Shown one piece after another: positions 17,027-25,276 of a DNA stretch of 64,000 nucleotides. The stretch lies in contig NZ_JSFK01000031.1 in NCBI RefSeq assembly GCF_000783395.1, positions 62,001 through 126,000 of the forward strand, read 5' to 3'. The DNA is from Pseudomonas chlororaphis. Lineage in GTDB: Bacteria; Pseudomonadota; Gammaproteobacteria; Pseudomonadales; Pseudomonadaceae. The notes under the pieces are model-generated. The model was given only the letters and a program-made list of their open reading frames with translations. It was not told where the DNA came from and ran no database searches. Position numbers and translations under genes: made by a program. Positions within the stretch are counted from its first letter, which is position 1, and every line of letters begins with the position of its first letter.

Positions 17027-18955
17027 CTACGGGCGCACAAAAAATTCGTATGCCTGATCCCAGGACGTCTGCTCAGGCAGTACGTCCGTGAGACGGACAT
17101 CGATCGTGGCCAGCATCGTCCGTGCGATTTTGTCGGTGTCTCCACCCTCGAATGCAGCCGTTTCAAGGGACTGCTGCAATGTTTTGAGCTCCTCGCGATA
17201 GGAGTCCATGCGCGCCTGTTCGAGTTGTTGTTCGTTACTGGCAGCCTGGAGCGCCTTGCGGTCGCCGAGAAGGGTATTCTTGATAGGGGTGAACATGAGG
17301 AACTGAAGCTCCAAGTGAACGCTCAGGTCTTTGCTCAACATCTGATAGCGCTCACCGGCCTGTCGTGTGATCTCTTGCCGTTGACGCTCGTAATCTTCTT
17401 CGATCTGGAGAATCTTCTGCTGGTAGCTGGCCTTAAGCTGATAGAGGGCCCCTGCCTCTTGGGAGGGCAGGCTGGCGATCTGCTTCTCGATCTGCTTCTG
17501 CACGGCTATGAGCTGACCTTTGCGAGCACGGTATTCCGAGAATACCGAGATACTGCCGGAAAACGGCAGCATGTCCTTCCACTCGAACTTGAATTCGGAC
17601 ATGGTTCCGACCAGCCCAGCGTACTGCGACAGATTGATCGAGCCGTTGGTGAGCTGGGACATCGCAGCCTGCATATCCTCCATCGCCAGTTTTCTACCTT
17701 GGCCTGCGAAGTGGCCGACATAAGCAGAGACAGCGAAGGAGAACCCAATCGAGAACACGGCGCCCAGTGCAATGGGGCCAAGGGCGCCAAGCGTGGTGCC
17801 AAACAGTGCTGTGGAGGCGATCTCGGAGGCCACCCACTGGCCCAGGAAGGTCGCCGTTGCGGTGCCTGCGCTGTACGCCAAGGATCCACCCACGACCGAT
17901 ACCGTGGTGCTGATCATTGATCCGCCAAACTCCAGACTGTCGATTTCGCCTCGCGAGAACTTGTAGATGTTCTGGCCGAGGCTTACCGCGATGTTGGCGA
18001 CTGCCGAAGCGACGTTGCCTTTGATCAGGTGGCCGCCAGCGTTTTTGAGTACGGTGTGTGAGGCGCTGTCGATCAGGTTCTGGCCAAGGTGCTGAATGCC
18101 AGTGACCAGAACGGCATTGCCGGCACCCTTTATCGAGCTCAGAACAATGCGCTCGGCTGCCTCATAGCACTGCTCCATCGTGAGGGGCTCATCGCTGCGC
18201 ATGATGCCAAGTAGCTCGGAAGCGGCGCTTAGCGTTGCACCACCGATTGCCCCTGCCTTGGCTGCATTCGCGTATTGCATGCGATTGAACTCAGCGCGTA
18301 CGCGGTCTTTTTCTGCATACTCGGGACCTTTATCTTTCTTGGTGGTTTCTTTGACGAGCTCCTCCGAGCTGCCTTGGCCGCGACGCTTGAGTGGCTTGCT
18401 CTTGATGTCAGGGCGATCGTCCGAGTGGATAGAGTCATCCAGGGTCTCAGCGGTTTTCTTGTAGTTCTTGCTGACTTCGGGCCGCTTCTGGGCGTTTTTG
18501 GTTGCTTCATTTTTGGCAACGGTTCGGGCGTCAGCGAGCTGCTCTTCCGGGACGATCTTGCCTACGGCCTGATAGTCACCATGGTTGATGGCTTTGGTGC
18601 TGTCCTCGGCAGTCTTGTAGAACTTGAGTTGGTAGTCCTTGGAGCCATCAGGGGTGTTGATGCGAACGTCGGTGACTGGATCGTTGTGTCGTCCGACATC
18701 CAGCGTGGCTCGGTGGTTGTTAGCGCCCTTGCCAGCTGCTTCGATATTGTACGAGCCCGCGTGGTGAGCCTCTGCGATTCGACCCTGCTGTTTATCCAGG
18801 GCCCAGTTTGCATACTCACCATCTTTTCTCGTGATCGATTGCTTGAGCATCACCGAGTATTGATCCAATGCATCGGTCAGGAACTGGTTCTGTAGTTCGT
18901 TGAAGCCAGCCTGCGCATAGAGAGAACCCTGTTCCAGGGTCTCTTTCGTGTCCAT
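17027..18955 (-). CDS. putative PD-(D/E)xK-like nuclease fused to a hydrophobic Gly/Ala-rich segment and coiled coil (642 aa), island operon gene 1
   Basis: The N-terminal 140 residues contain GRIAEAHHAGSYNIEAAGKG (E62), DVRI (D96) and DYQLKFY (Q109-x-K111). This E...D...QxK spacing is seen in restriction-endonuclease-fold domains. A charged linker (about 150-220) leads to a long Gly/Ala/Ser-rich hydrophobic region (about 230-420) with several possible membrane or pore-forming helices. A coiled coil follows at about 475-560, then a short C-terminal domain. A nuclease followed by hydrophobic helices is unusual and could be an abortive-infection effector. The nuclease reading is a motif inference and no family was recognised. 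AAGGATGAG precedes the ATG. Confidence 0.7.
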   Translation of the reverse strand: MDTKETLEQGSLYAQAGFNELQNQFLTDALDQYSVMLKQSITRKDGEYANWALDKQQGRIAEAHHAGSYNIEAAGKGANNHRATLDVGRHNDPVTDVRINTPDGSKDYQLKFYKTAEDSTKAINHGDYQAVGKIVPEEQLADARTVAKNEATKNAQKRPEVSKNYKKTAETLDDSIHSDDRPDIKSKPLKRRGQGSSEELVKETTKKDKGPEYAEKDRVRAEFNRMQYANAAKAGAIGGATLSAASELLGIMRSDEPLTMEQCYEAAERIVLSSIKGAGNAVLVTGIQHLGQNLIDSASHTVLKNAGGHLIKGNVASAVANIAVSLGQNIYKFSRGEIDSLEFGGSMISTTVSVVGGSLAYSAGTATATFLGQWVASEIASTALFGTTLGALGPIALGAVFSIGFSFAVSAYVGHFAGQGRKLAMEDMQAAMSQLTNGSINLSQYAGLVGTMSEFKFEWKDMLPFSGSISVFSEYRARKGQLIAVQKQIEKQIASLPSQEAGALYQLKASYQQKILQIEEDYERQRQEITRQAGERYQMLSKDLSVHLELQFLMFTPIKNTLLGDRKALQAASNEQQLEQARMDSYREELKTLQQSLETAAFEGGDTDKIARTMLATIDVRLTDVLPEQTSWDQAYEFFVRP

Positions 18956-19156
18956 GTCATCTCATCCTTCATATAGGTCGCCGAGGTGGCGCCTTGCCTG
19001 CATTCAGGCAGGTCCAATCCGAGCGCATCGGCTGGTTCAGTTACACCACTTCCCGAGACACGATCCGGCCTGGTTGGGAATGCGGCATTTTGCTATCGTT
19101 GGCGGCCTTGTGCTAGCACTAATGCCGATCTTTCCACGGATGAAGAGGATAGCGTC
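18956..19156. promoter_or_regulatory. divergent control region between the two island operons
   Basis: About 200 nt between the starts of the minus-strand and plus-strand operons. It contains an imperfect inverted repeat at 18993-19012 (CTTGCCTG-CATT-CAGGCAGG), a possible operator. An open frame from 18986 runs into the plus-strand gene, but the ATG at 19157 has AAGAGGA at a 7-nt distance, so most of this stretch is read as non-coding. Confidence 0.45.
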
Positions 19157-20449
19157 ATGACCATGACCTGGGGGTTGTGTGGCCCGGATCACGTGGGTAG
19201 CGAGCGACGCACTCGCACACTCGATATCGGCGCGGCGGTGCGCGAGTACAACGAGCGGGCCGTGCCTGGCATGGGCGCTGTCTGGTACGCCAAGCAATTG
19301 CTGCTGGCGACCCTGGGTGTTGCCCTGGCCCAGGCCTTGCGCCGGCACGGAATGACGCACTCGAATATCGCCGTGGCCAATGCCGTCGAAGCCTTGGGCT
19401 GCTATTTCGCGCTTACCCACGACAACGGCCAGGGTGATAGCCGGGTGCGCGGTTCGGAGAAATTGCGCGGCAAGGCCGGCTTTGACTTCAAGACCCTGTG
19501 CAAGCCCGGCTTCTATGTCAGCCAGCCGATGCGCATGGGCTCCGGCCAGGCCTTGCTGGTCCTTGGGCTGGTGCGTGCCCAGGGCGAACGCTTCAATGCC
19601 TTTGCCTGTACGGACTTCGGCCGTGAGTTCATCAATGCCTGCTGCGAGGATGACGGCGCGCTGCTGGAGGCCCTGGTGCAGTGGGCGCTGAAAGGCCGCG
19701 CCGTGGGCGACCTGAAGCCCGGCGTCCGGCAGCTGCTTTCACCGCTGCACGGGTTGCCTGCGGCCGCTCGTGCGTTGCTGTCACGGCATATCGACAGCGG
19801 CGCAGGCGGAGGGGAGCGCCGCGTCGCCATCCGTCGCTGGCTGGCTGCCCGTCACGCCGAGCCGGCGGGAGCCTTCGACTGGCGCCTGCGACCTGATGCC
19901 ATTGACCCCGAGCATTGGAACGACCTGCATTACGGCGCGTTGTTCTTCCAGGTTCAGGATGCGGCCTACGATGTGCTCAACGCGCTGGAGCAGCATCTGG
20001 CGGTACTGAGCATCCTGCGCTTCAGGTTGGGAAGTGCCCTGCCTGAGCGCATCGCCACGCGCCTCGATAAACTGCGGCAACTGGCCCGTCTGTTCCTTGA
20101 TAATCCGCTGGCGCAGCGGACAAACAACGTGGCCGAGGCCTTCTGCCGCGAATGCGCGGACCCCGACGATGCGAGCCTGCTGACCCACCTGATCCGCCGC
20201 GACGACCGGGTGTTGCGTCTGCGCGGCCGGGATGTAGTGCCCGGAGCTGCGTTCCTGCACCAAGGTGCGCCAATCGACGGCGACCAGGTGATCGAGGAGG
20301 TCACCGAGGCGCCAGCCCATGCAGCGCTCCCCGCCTGGATCTCCCACCGTGTTGAGCGCCTGCGGCGTCTGGACCTGGATCTCCAGGGCTTGGCACAGAC
20401 CAGCGTTTCAGCAAACCCGAGCGCAGCCATCGAAGAGGTGAATCCATGA
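19157..20449 (+). CDS. protein of unknown function (430 aa), first gene of PLD/helicase operon
   Basis: 430 residues from the ATG with the best Shine-Dalgarno (an in-frame upstream start at 18986 is possible). It is soluble-looking, without signal peptide or clear catalytic motif. The N-terminal part has YNERAVPGMGAVWYAKQLLLATLG and the middle part SEKLRGKAGFDFKTLCKPGFYVSQPMRMG. I recognise no family. It overlaps the phospholipase-D-like gene by 4 nt (ATGA), which in turn overlaps the helicase, so the three products are likely made in fixed ratio and act together. It is the probable specificity or regulatory subunit, by elimination only. Confidence 0.75.
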   Translation: MTMTWGLCGPDHVGSERRTRTLDIGAAVREYNERAVPGMGAVWYAKQLLLATLGVALAQALRRHGMTHSNIAVANAVEALGCYFALTHDNGQGDSRVRGSEKLRGKAGFDFKTLCKPGFYVSQPMRMGSGQALLVLGLVRAQGERFNAFACTDFGREFINACCEDDGALLEALVQWALKGRAVGDLKPGVRQLLSPLHGLPAAARALLSRHIDSGAGGGERRVAIRRWLAARHAEPAGAFDWRLRPDAIDPEHWNDLHYGALFFQVQDAAYDVLNALEQHLAVLSILRFRLGSALPERIATRLDKLRQLARLFLDNPLAQRTNNVAEAFCRECADPDDASLLTHLIRRDDRVLRLRGRDVVPGAAFLHQGAPIDGDQVIEEVTEAPAHAALPAWISHRVERLRRLDLDLQGLAQTSVSANPSAAIEEVNP

Positions 20450-22437
20450 GCCAGGTGCCTGCTTCTCTCGTTCGGCACTTCGAGGCGCCGGAGGGTTTCA
20501 CCGGTCAGTTCGGCTGGTTGTGCGGCTTTTCCGCGGACGAGGGTTTCCTCAACGAGGCCCTTGAACGCTTCACCTACCAGCAGGCCAATCAGCGTGCCTA
20601 TGCCGGGCAGACGCTTCTGGCGCTGATGCTGGATCCGCGCGCGGTTCAGATCCACCCCATCGGAGTGCCTGGCCTGTTGCACCTGCCGTGGGCCAACGGC
20701 GAGCTGCCGTTCAACCTGATGCACGCCAAGGTGGCGCTGCTGGCGTTTCGCAGCACGGACACCAACGGCGCCTGGTGCCTGCGCCTGTTGGTGTCTACCG
20801 GCAACTGGACTCGGCAGACACTGGAACAGAGCCTCGATTTGGTCTGGTGCCTGGACTTGCACAGCGATGATCTGTCGTCGCCATCTGACACCACCCGCCA
20901 GGTGTGCGCGGACATCAGCAGCGCCTGGGGGCTGCTGGACTGGCTTCGCACCCGTTACGACGGGCGTGCGCTGCAGGCCAATTCGCAGACGAACGACGCC
21001 GTGGCGCAACTGGACGAGTGTCTGCTCAAGCAGGTCAAGCCCTGGGCAGTCAATTTGACCCCGCGCTTCTTCGATAACCGCAAGAAGTCCCTGCTTGACC
21101 AGTTGCCGGCTAAGGTGCTCCATGCCTCGGGCCGTGGAAGCGCGCGCAACTACCTGGCCATGGGCTCGGGTTTTTATGAATCGTCCCTGGCCGACGAGCA
21201 GTCATCGGTCCCGCTGAGCATCGTCCGGCGCCTGCGGGGTGAAGGGGGCGAGCCTCGTCTGTTGACGGCGAGCAGCTGCGTGGACCTGTTCGTCAACGAG
21301 GCGAGCTGTCAGGGCATCGCTGATTCCGTCCCAGGATTGACGGCGGCAGGCATCAGCGTAAAACCTGCGGTCCAGCCTGCCTGGTTTGCTGCGCAGCCCC
21401 AGCGCACCTTGCACGCCAAGTTCATCTTCAGCGCCAGCGAGGTTGGCCACTCGGGAAAAACCGCCAGCCTCTGGCTTTACCTGGGCTCGGGCAACCTGAC
21501 ACGACAGGGCTTCACCCAGCAGATGGGGCGCTTGAAGGGCAACCTGGAGGCCGGGGTAGTCTTCGCCCCTGAACCGATGAACTGGTATCCGGCAAAGCCG
21601 GGCGTCGCCGACCCGCAAGCGATCGGCTATCGACTGCCGATCCAGTGGGATCAGGAGTGTGCCCCCGAGAACCTGCACCAAGGCCAGTACCTCGAAGTGG
21701 GTGACGAGGTATTCGCCGCGGCCCCTGTGGCCTATCTGGTCTGGCGGGATGCAGAGACGCCGGAGCTCGGCTGGTTGAGCGCCGACGAGCTTGCGCAGCC
21801 GGCTTGCTCGCTGCTGGACACATCGGAGCAGGCGTGTGCATGGGTCGAGGGGCAGGGCTTCGTCTGGTCCGGGCCGCGACCGCGGCAGGTGCGGGTGGCA
21901 TGGCAGGACGCCGGGGCGACCCGTACTGCCGTGGTGCCAGTGCTCGACGGATTCGGCCGTTTGGCCGCTACCGGCTTGCCGGACATCAGCCTGGAGGATG
22001 CCTGGCTGCAGCTCGACGGTTTCCCGAATACCCCTGGCGAAGATGAACTGCCCGATGCGTTCGAGCCTCCCCAGGGGCCGCCTGAGAGGCGGGGCGGTCG
22101 TGCGTCTGCCGGGCAGGCGGCGCGCTACCCGATCCGGCAAATGATGGAACTGATCGAAAGCATCGCCGCAAAACAGACCGCCCTGGAGCCTCGGGACTGG
22201 CCGCTGTGGTGTGCCCGCCTGGAGCAGTCCCTAAGCCAAGCTGCCGGCTGCGAGCTGTTGCAGCAGTTCATGGCACTTGAGCTCAATCCTCTCCACGCGC
22301 TGCGCCAACCGGCATTTAGGCCAGGTTTTGCGGAAACGGCGGATGGCCCGGAAGGCCAGCGTTATGAGACGGCACTAAGCACCATCGAAGCTCATTGGAA
22401 GCTCGGCAGTGCATTTCCCCTGGGAGCTGCGATATGA
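20446..22437 (+). CDS. phospholipase-D-superfamily nuclease-like protein, two HxK motifs
   Basis: 663 residues with two PLD-type half-sites. The first is HAK at 93-95 with STGNW about 25 residues on; the second is HAK at 323-325 with LGSGNLT (N350) about 25 residues on. The spacing H-x-K...(S/T)GN is that of tyrosyl-DNA-phosphodiesterase/PLD nucleases, in which the two His form the active site. The C-terminal third (about 420-663) has no recognised motif. Partnering with an SF2 helicase in a tightly overlapping operon indicates DNA cleavage or end processing in a restriction-like defence system rather than lipid hydrolysis. Confidence 0.82.
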   Translation: MSQVPASLVRHFEAPEGFTGQFGWLCGFSADEGFLNEALERFTYQQANQRAYAGQTLLALMLDPRAVQIHPIGVPGLLHLPWANGELPFNLMHAKVALLAFRSTDTNGAWCLRLLVSTGNWTRQTLEQSLDLVWCLDLHSDDLSSPSDTTRQVCADISSAWGLLDWLRTRYDGRALQANSQTNDAVAQLDECLLKQVKPWAVNLTPRFFDNRKKSLLDQLPAKVLHASGRGSARNYLAMGSGFYESSLADEQSSVPLSIVRRLRGEGGEPRLLTASSCVDLFVNEASCQGIADSVPGLTAAGISVKPAVQPAWFAAQPQRTLHAKFIFSASEVGHSGKTASLWLYLGSGNLTRQGFTQQMGRLKGNLEAGVVFAPEPMNWYPAKPGVADPQAIGYRLPIQWDQECAPENLHQGQYLEVGDEVFAAAPVAYLVWRDAETPELGWLSADELAQPACSLLDTSEQACAWVEGQGFVWSGPRPRQVRVAWQDAGATRTAVVPVLDGFGRLAATGLPDISLEDAWLQLDGFPNTPGEDELPDAFEPPQGPPERRGGRASAGQAARYPIRQMMELIESIAAKQTALEPRDWPLWCARLEQSLSQAAGCELLQQFMALELNPLHALRQPAFRPGFAETADGPEGQRYETALSTIEAHWKLGSAFPLGAAI

Positions 22438-25082
22438 CACGGATAGATTTCAGCTGGGCGAAGGTTTCGGCGGCCCTGCGCAGGCGGGTGGCGGAGCAGG
22501 AGCAACTGGCGGGCGAAAAGGGTGAGGCGGCTGCGCACCTGAATAAGGGGCAGCGCGCCAGCGTGCTGGCGCTGGCCGAGCGCATCGGCGAACACGGCGT
22601 CGTGCTGGCCGACGAAGTGGGCATGGGCAAGACCCGTATCGCCGTAGAGCTGATTGGCGCGGTCAACGAGGCCGGAGGCCGCGCCGCGATCATCGCGCCG
22701 CCGGGGCTGGGCTATCAGTGGCAGGACGAGTTGAAACGCGGCGGTGTCGCCGCGCCCTGCATGCTTCGCGGGCTGCTGGGTTATTTCGAAGCCTGGGGGG
22801 CCGCCGAGGTCAGCGAGCAGACCCCGTGGTTCGAGGTGCCGACGGTGCTGCTGTCCCATGCCTTCGCCAATTGGCGCCTGGGGGAGGGTACCCGGCGCTG
22901 GCGCAGGGAGCTGGTGCCCGAGGTTTTTGCGCAGTGGCGCAAGGCAACCGCAGCCCGGTATCCGAACGGTTATCTGCACTCGGGCGAATACGATGAGTGG
23001 GTCACCAGTGCCGCGGTCAGTATCGTCAATGGGATCCGGGAAAATCCCCGGCAACCCGCCAGCACCTGGTTGAGCGACGTCACTGCACAGCACCCTTGGC
23101 CTCACCCGGACGTCTATACAAACTACGGCAACGGCAGCCCCTATCGAAGCTGGCTAGAGCAGACCGTCGGGATTGGCCTGGGGGCGTTCGACCTGGTAGT
23201 GATCGACGAAGCCCATAAAGGTCGCGGCAGTGACGGCGGCCTCAGCCGCTTGCTCGGCATGCTCCCCAGCGCCGCGCAATGCCGACGCCTGTGCCTGACT
23301 GCGACTCCCGTGGAACTGAACGTCCAGCAATGGCGGCAGACCTTCCAGCGGTTGGGGCTGGACGATGCCGTGTGCGACCGGCTTCAGCCGGTGATCGACG
23401 ACTTTGACCAGGCCATCCGTCACCTGCGCATCCACTGGCGTTCAAGTGACGCCGCACGGCATCGTTACGAGATGGCGGCCAGCGCCTTCGAGACCATGCT
23501 CCGCCCCTATCTGCTGCGCCGAGACAAGCGCGAAGACGCCGACGTCCTGTGCTTCACCGAGCGCACCCGTGGGGAGAGTCATCGCAATACCCGGGAACCG
23601 GTCAGCGTGGATGTTCAGCGCCTGGCGCTGCCCTGGCGCCAGGCGGTGTGTGCGATCGAGGCGCTCTCGGTGGCGTCGCGGCTGGAGGAAAACGCCACGG
23701 CCAAGCGCCTGCGCCTGACCCTGGCCAACGGTCACGGGATCGCCGACCTGCTCGGGCAGATCAACGAACCCGTGGAACCTTTCGCACCGACGCCGGACGA
23801 GCCGCTCGATCCGCTCGATGAAAAGCGCCAGCAGCGCGTGCAATGGTGGTTGAAGAGCGCTGCGCAAGCGTTCCGCCGCCCTCATCACCTGTTCGAACAT
23901 CCGGCGATCCTGGCCGCGATCAGCGCCATCGAAGCGGTGCACGAGCGCAAGGAGAAGGTCCTGGTGTTCGGTCGTTTCACCGCGCCCATGCGCGCCCTGG
24001 TAAGCCTGCTCAACGCCCGGGAAATGCTGCGCAGTCTGAAGGCCGGTGTGCACTGGCCGCAGAGCGTTATCCGCGCCGATGACACGGATGATCATTCCGA
24101 GTGGGCCGCGGTACAGGTTGCCCATCACCAGTTGCAGTCGCCCCTGGACCTTGCCGCGATCCCCGAGCTGCTGGCCCGCCAGTACAACAGTCAGGGCGCG
24201 CGCCGCGAGCAATTGCGCCGACGCCTGCTGGAGTGGCTGGATAAGGGGCTTGGCCAACACGAGCAACTGCCCCGGGCCATGTTCCGAAGCCTGACGGACG
24301 CCGAGCTCAACAAGGACTTGGCAGACGCAGCCGAGAAGCATCCCGTGGCGCTGTTCACCCGGGCGATCCTCGACCTGACCGGCGACCTGGCTGAATCACC
24401 GACCCCTGAGCAAGTCTGCGCGGCCTTCCGCCAGTTGCTGGAGGCTGCCAGCGACCGATATGCGGACGACCGCGACATTGCCCAGGATGAAGTGGCCTTG
24501 CAATGGGAACCGCTCCTGGCCCGCCTGCAGGATGAATATGCCCACCAGAAGGGTGGTTTCGCTCGCTTGATGTATGGCGGCACCGAGCAGTCCACCCGCC
24601 GCCTGTTGCAGATGGCCTTCAATTGCCCCGACAGCTTCCCCCGGGTGCTGGTGGCCCAGTCCGCCGTCGGTCGTGAAGGCCTCAACCTGCACCTGGCCTG
24701 CCGCACCGTGATCCTCATGCACCCGGAATGGAACCCCGGCGTGGTTGAGCAGCAGATCGGCCGGGTCGATCGGGTGGGCAGTCACTGGAGTCGCCAACTG
24801 GACGAAGCGTTGGAACGGGAAATTCCAGCGGCGGAGCTACCACGCATTGATGTGCATCCGGTGATCTTTCGAGGGACCTACGATGAACATAACTGGCAGG
24901 TTCTATTGGAGCGTTGGGATGACCTGCGTGCTCAGCTACATGGTGAGGTGATCCCTGCACGAGAGGCTGAGGGAGATTTGGAGTATGAGAAAGTGTTGGC
25001 GAGTTTGCAGGCTAGCGCGCCTTGCTTTTCTCCGTTACGGCGAGATAAATGCAGACTGTCATCGCGACGATGTGATGGTTAG
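22434..25082 (+). CDS. SF2 (SNF2/RapA-like) helicase-translocase
   Basis: 882 residues from the ATG that overlaps the PLD gene stop. Motif I is ADEVGMGKTRIA (K66) and motif II VIDEAHKG (DEAH 258-261). TATPVELN (motif III type) and KVLVFGRF (start of the second RecA lobe) follow, with SAVGREGLNLH and EQQIGRVDRVGS (motifs V and VI) near residues 740-785. This is the Snf2/HepA-like translocase core with a long insertion between lobes. The last 25-30 residues are Cys/Arg-rich and unlike the rest, next to the island end, so the natural C-terminus may have been replaced. Likely a DNA translocase partner of the PLD nuclease. Confidence 0.85.
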   Translation: MTRIDFSWAKVSAALRRRVAEQEQLAGEKGEAAAHLNKGQRASVLALAERIGEHGVVLADEVGMGKTRIAVELIGAVNEAGGRAAIIAPPGLGYQWQDELKRGGVAAPCMLRGLLGYFEAWGAAEVSEQTPWFEVPTVLLSHAFANWRLGEGTRRWRRELVPEVFAQWRKATAARYPNGYLHSGEYDEWVTSAAVSIVNGIRENPRQPASTWLSDVTAQHPWPHPDVYTNYGNGSPYRSWLEQTVGIGLGAFDLVVIDEAHKGRGSDGGLSRLLGMLPSAAQCRRLCLTATPVELNVQQWRQTFQRLGLDDAVCDRLQPVIDDFDQAIRHLRIHWRSSDAARHRYEMAASAFETMLRPYLLRRDKREDADVLCFTERTRGESHRNTREPVSVDVQRLALPWRQAVCAIEALSVASRLEENATAKRLRLTLANGHGIADLLGQINEPVEPFAPTPDEPLDPLDEKRQQRVQWWLKSAAQAFRRPHHLFEHPAILAAISAIEAVHERKEKVLVFGRFTAPMRALVSLLNAREMLRSLKAGVHWPQSVIRADDTDDHSEWAAVQVAHHQLQSPLDLAAIPELLARQYNSQGARREQLRRRLLEWLDKGLGQHEQLPRAMFRSLTDAELNKDLADAAEKHPVALFTRAILDLTGDLAESPTPEQVCAAFRQLLEAASDRYADDRDIAQDEVALQWEPLLARLQDEYAHQKGGFARLMYGGTEQSTRRLLQMAFNCPDSFPRVLVAQSAVGREGLNLHLACRTVILMHPEWNPGVVEQQIGRVDRVGSHWSRQLDEALEREIPAAELPRIDVHPVIFRGTYDEHNWQVLLERWDDLRAQLHGEVIPAREAEGDLEYEKVLASLQASAPCFSPLRRDKCRLSSRRCDG

Positions 25083-25276
25083 GATATTGCCCAGATGTTT
25101 GGCAGTTTGCGGGCCGACTCTACGGGACAACAATGACGGCTGGGGGCATCCTTTTCAAACCATCCAAAGCATGCCCTCAGATGTGCCCCCAATTTAGCAA
25201 ACCACTGGAAGTGAGTGGAGCTCTATGGTTTGTGGAAAGGCAGAAATGATCAGCCGAACAGCCTGCCAGACGAAAC
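25083..25276. other. right end of the island, non-coding
   Basis: About 190 nt with no gene. It holds TGGGGGCA (25141-25148) and, in opposite orientation, TGTGCCCCCAATTT (25182-25195), the partner of the left-end repeat. The bases before the LysR stop mark the presumed junction. Confidence 0.5.
25141..25195. repeat. right-end TGGGGGCA/TGCCCCCA repeats
   Basis: An inverted pair of the octamer TGGGGGCA, with ATGCCCTCA between as a degenerate copy. The last unit matches the left-end repeat at 12781-12794 in 13 of 14 bases and in the same orientation. Possible recombinase arm sites, as at the left end. Confidence 0.45.

Larger units (their letters stand above)
12744..25276. mobile_element. accessory (defence-type) island inserted in the LysR 3' end
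   Basis: The region is bounded by the duplicated LysR tail and carries TGTGCCCCCA-type repeats just inside both ends. It holds two divergent operons of nuclease and helicase genes that are not core metabolism. The minus-strand operon looks lower in GC than the plus-strand operon, suggesting separate origins. No integrase, transposase, tRNA or phage structural gene is visible, so the element is either immobilised or mobilised in trans. The boundaries are inferred from the repeats. Confidence 0.6.

Noticed and set aside
13550..25082. Assigning the island operons to named systems such as DISARM, Dpd, Zorya or BREX
   Set aside because: Key marker genes (DUF1998 protein, methyltransferase, MotAB-like pair, PglZ, 7-deazaguanine enzymes) are absent, so a name would be unsupported.
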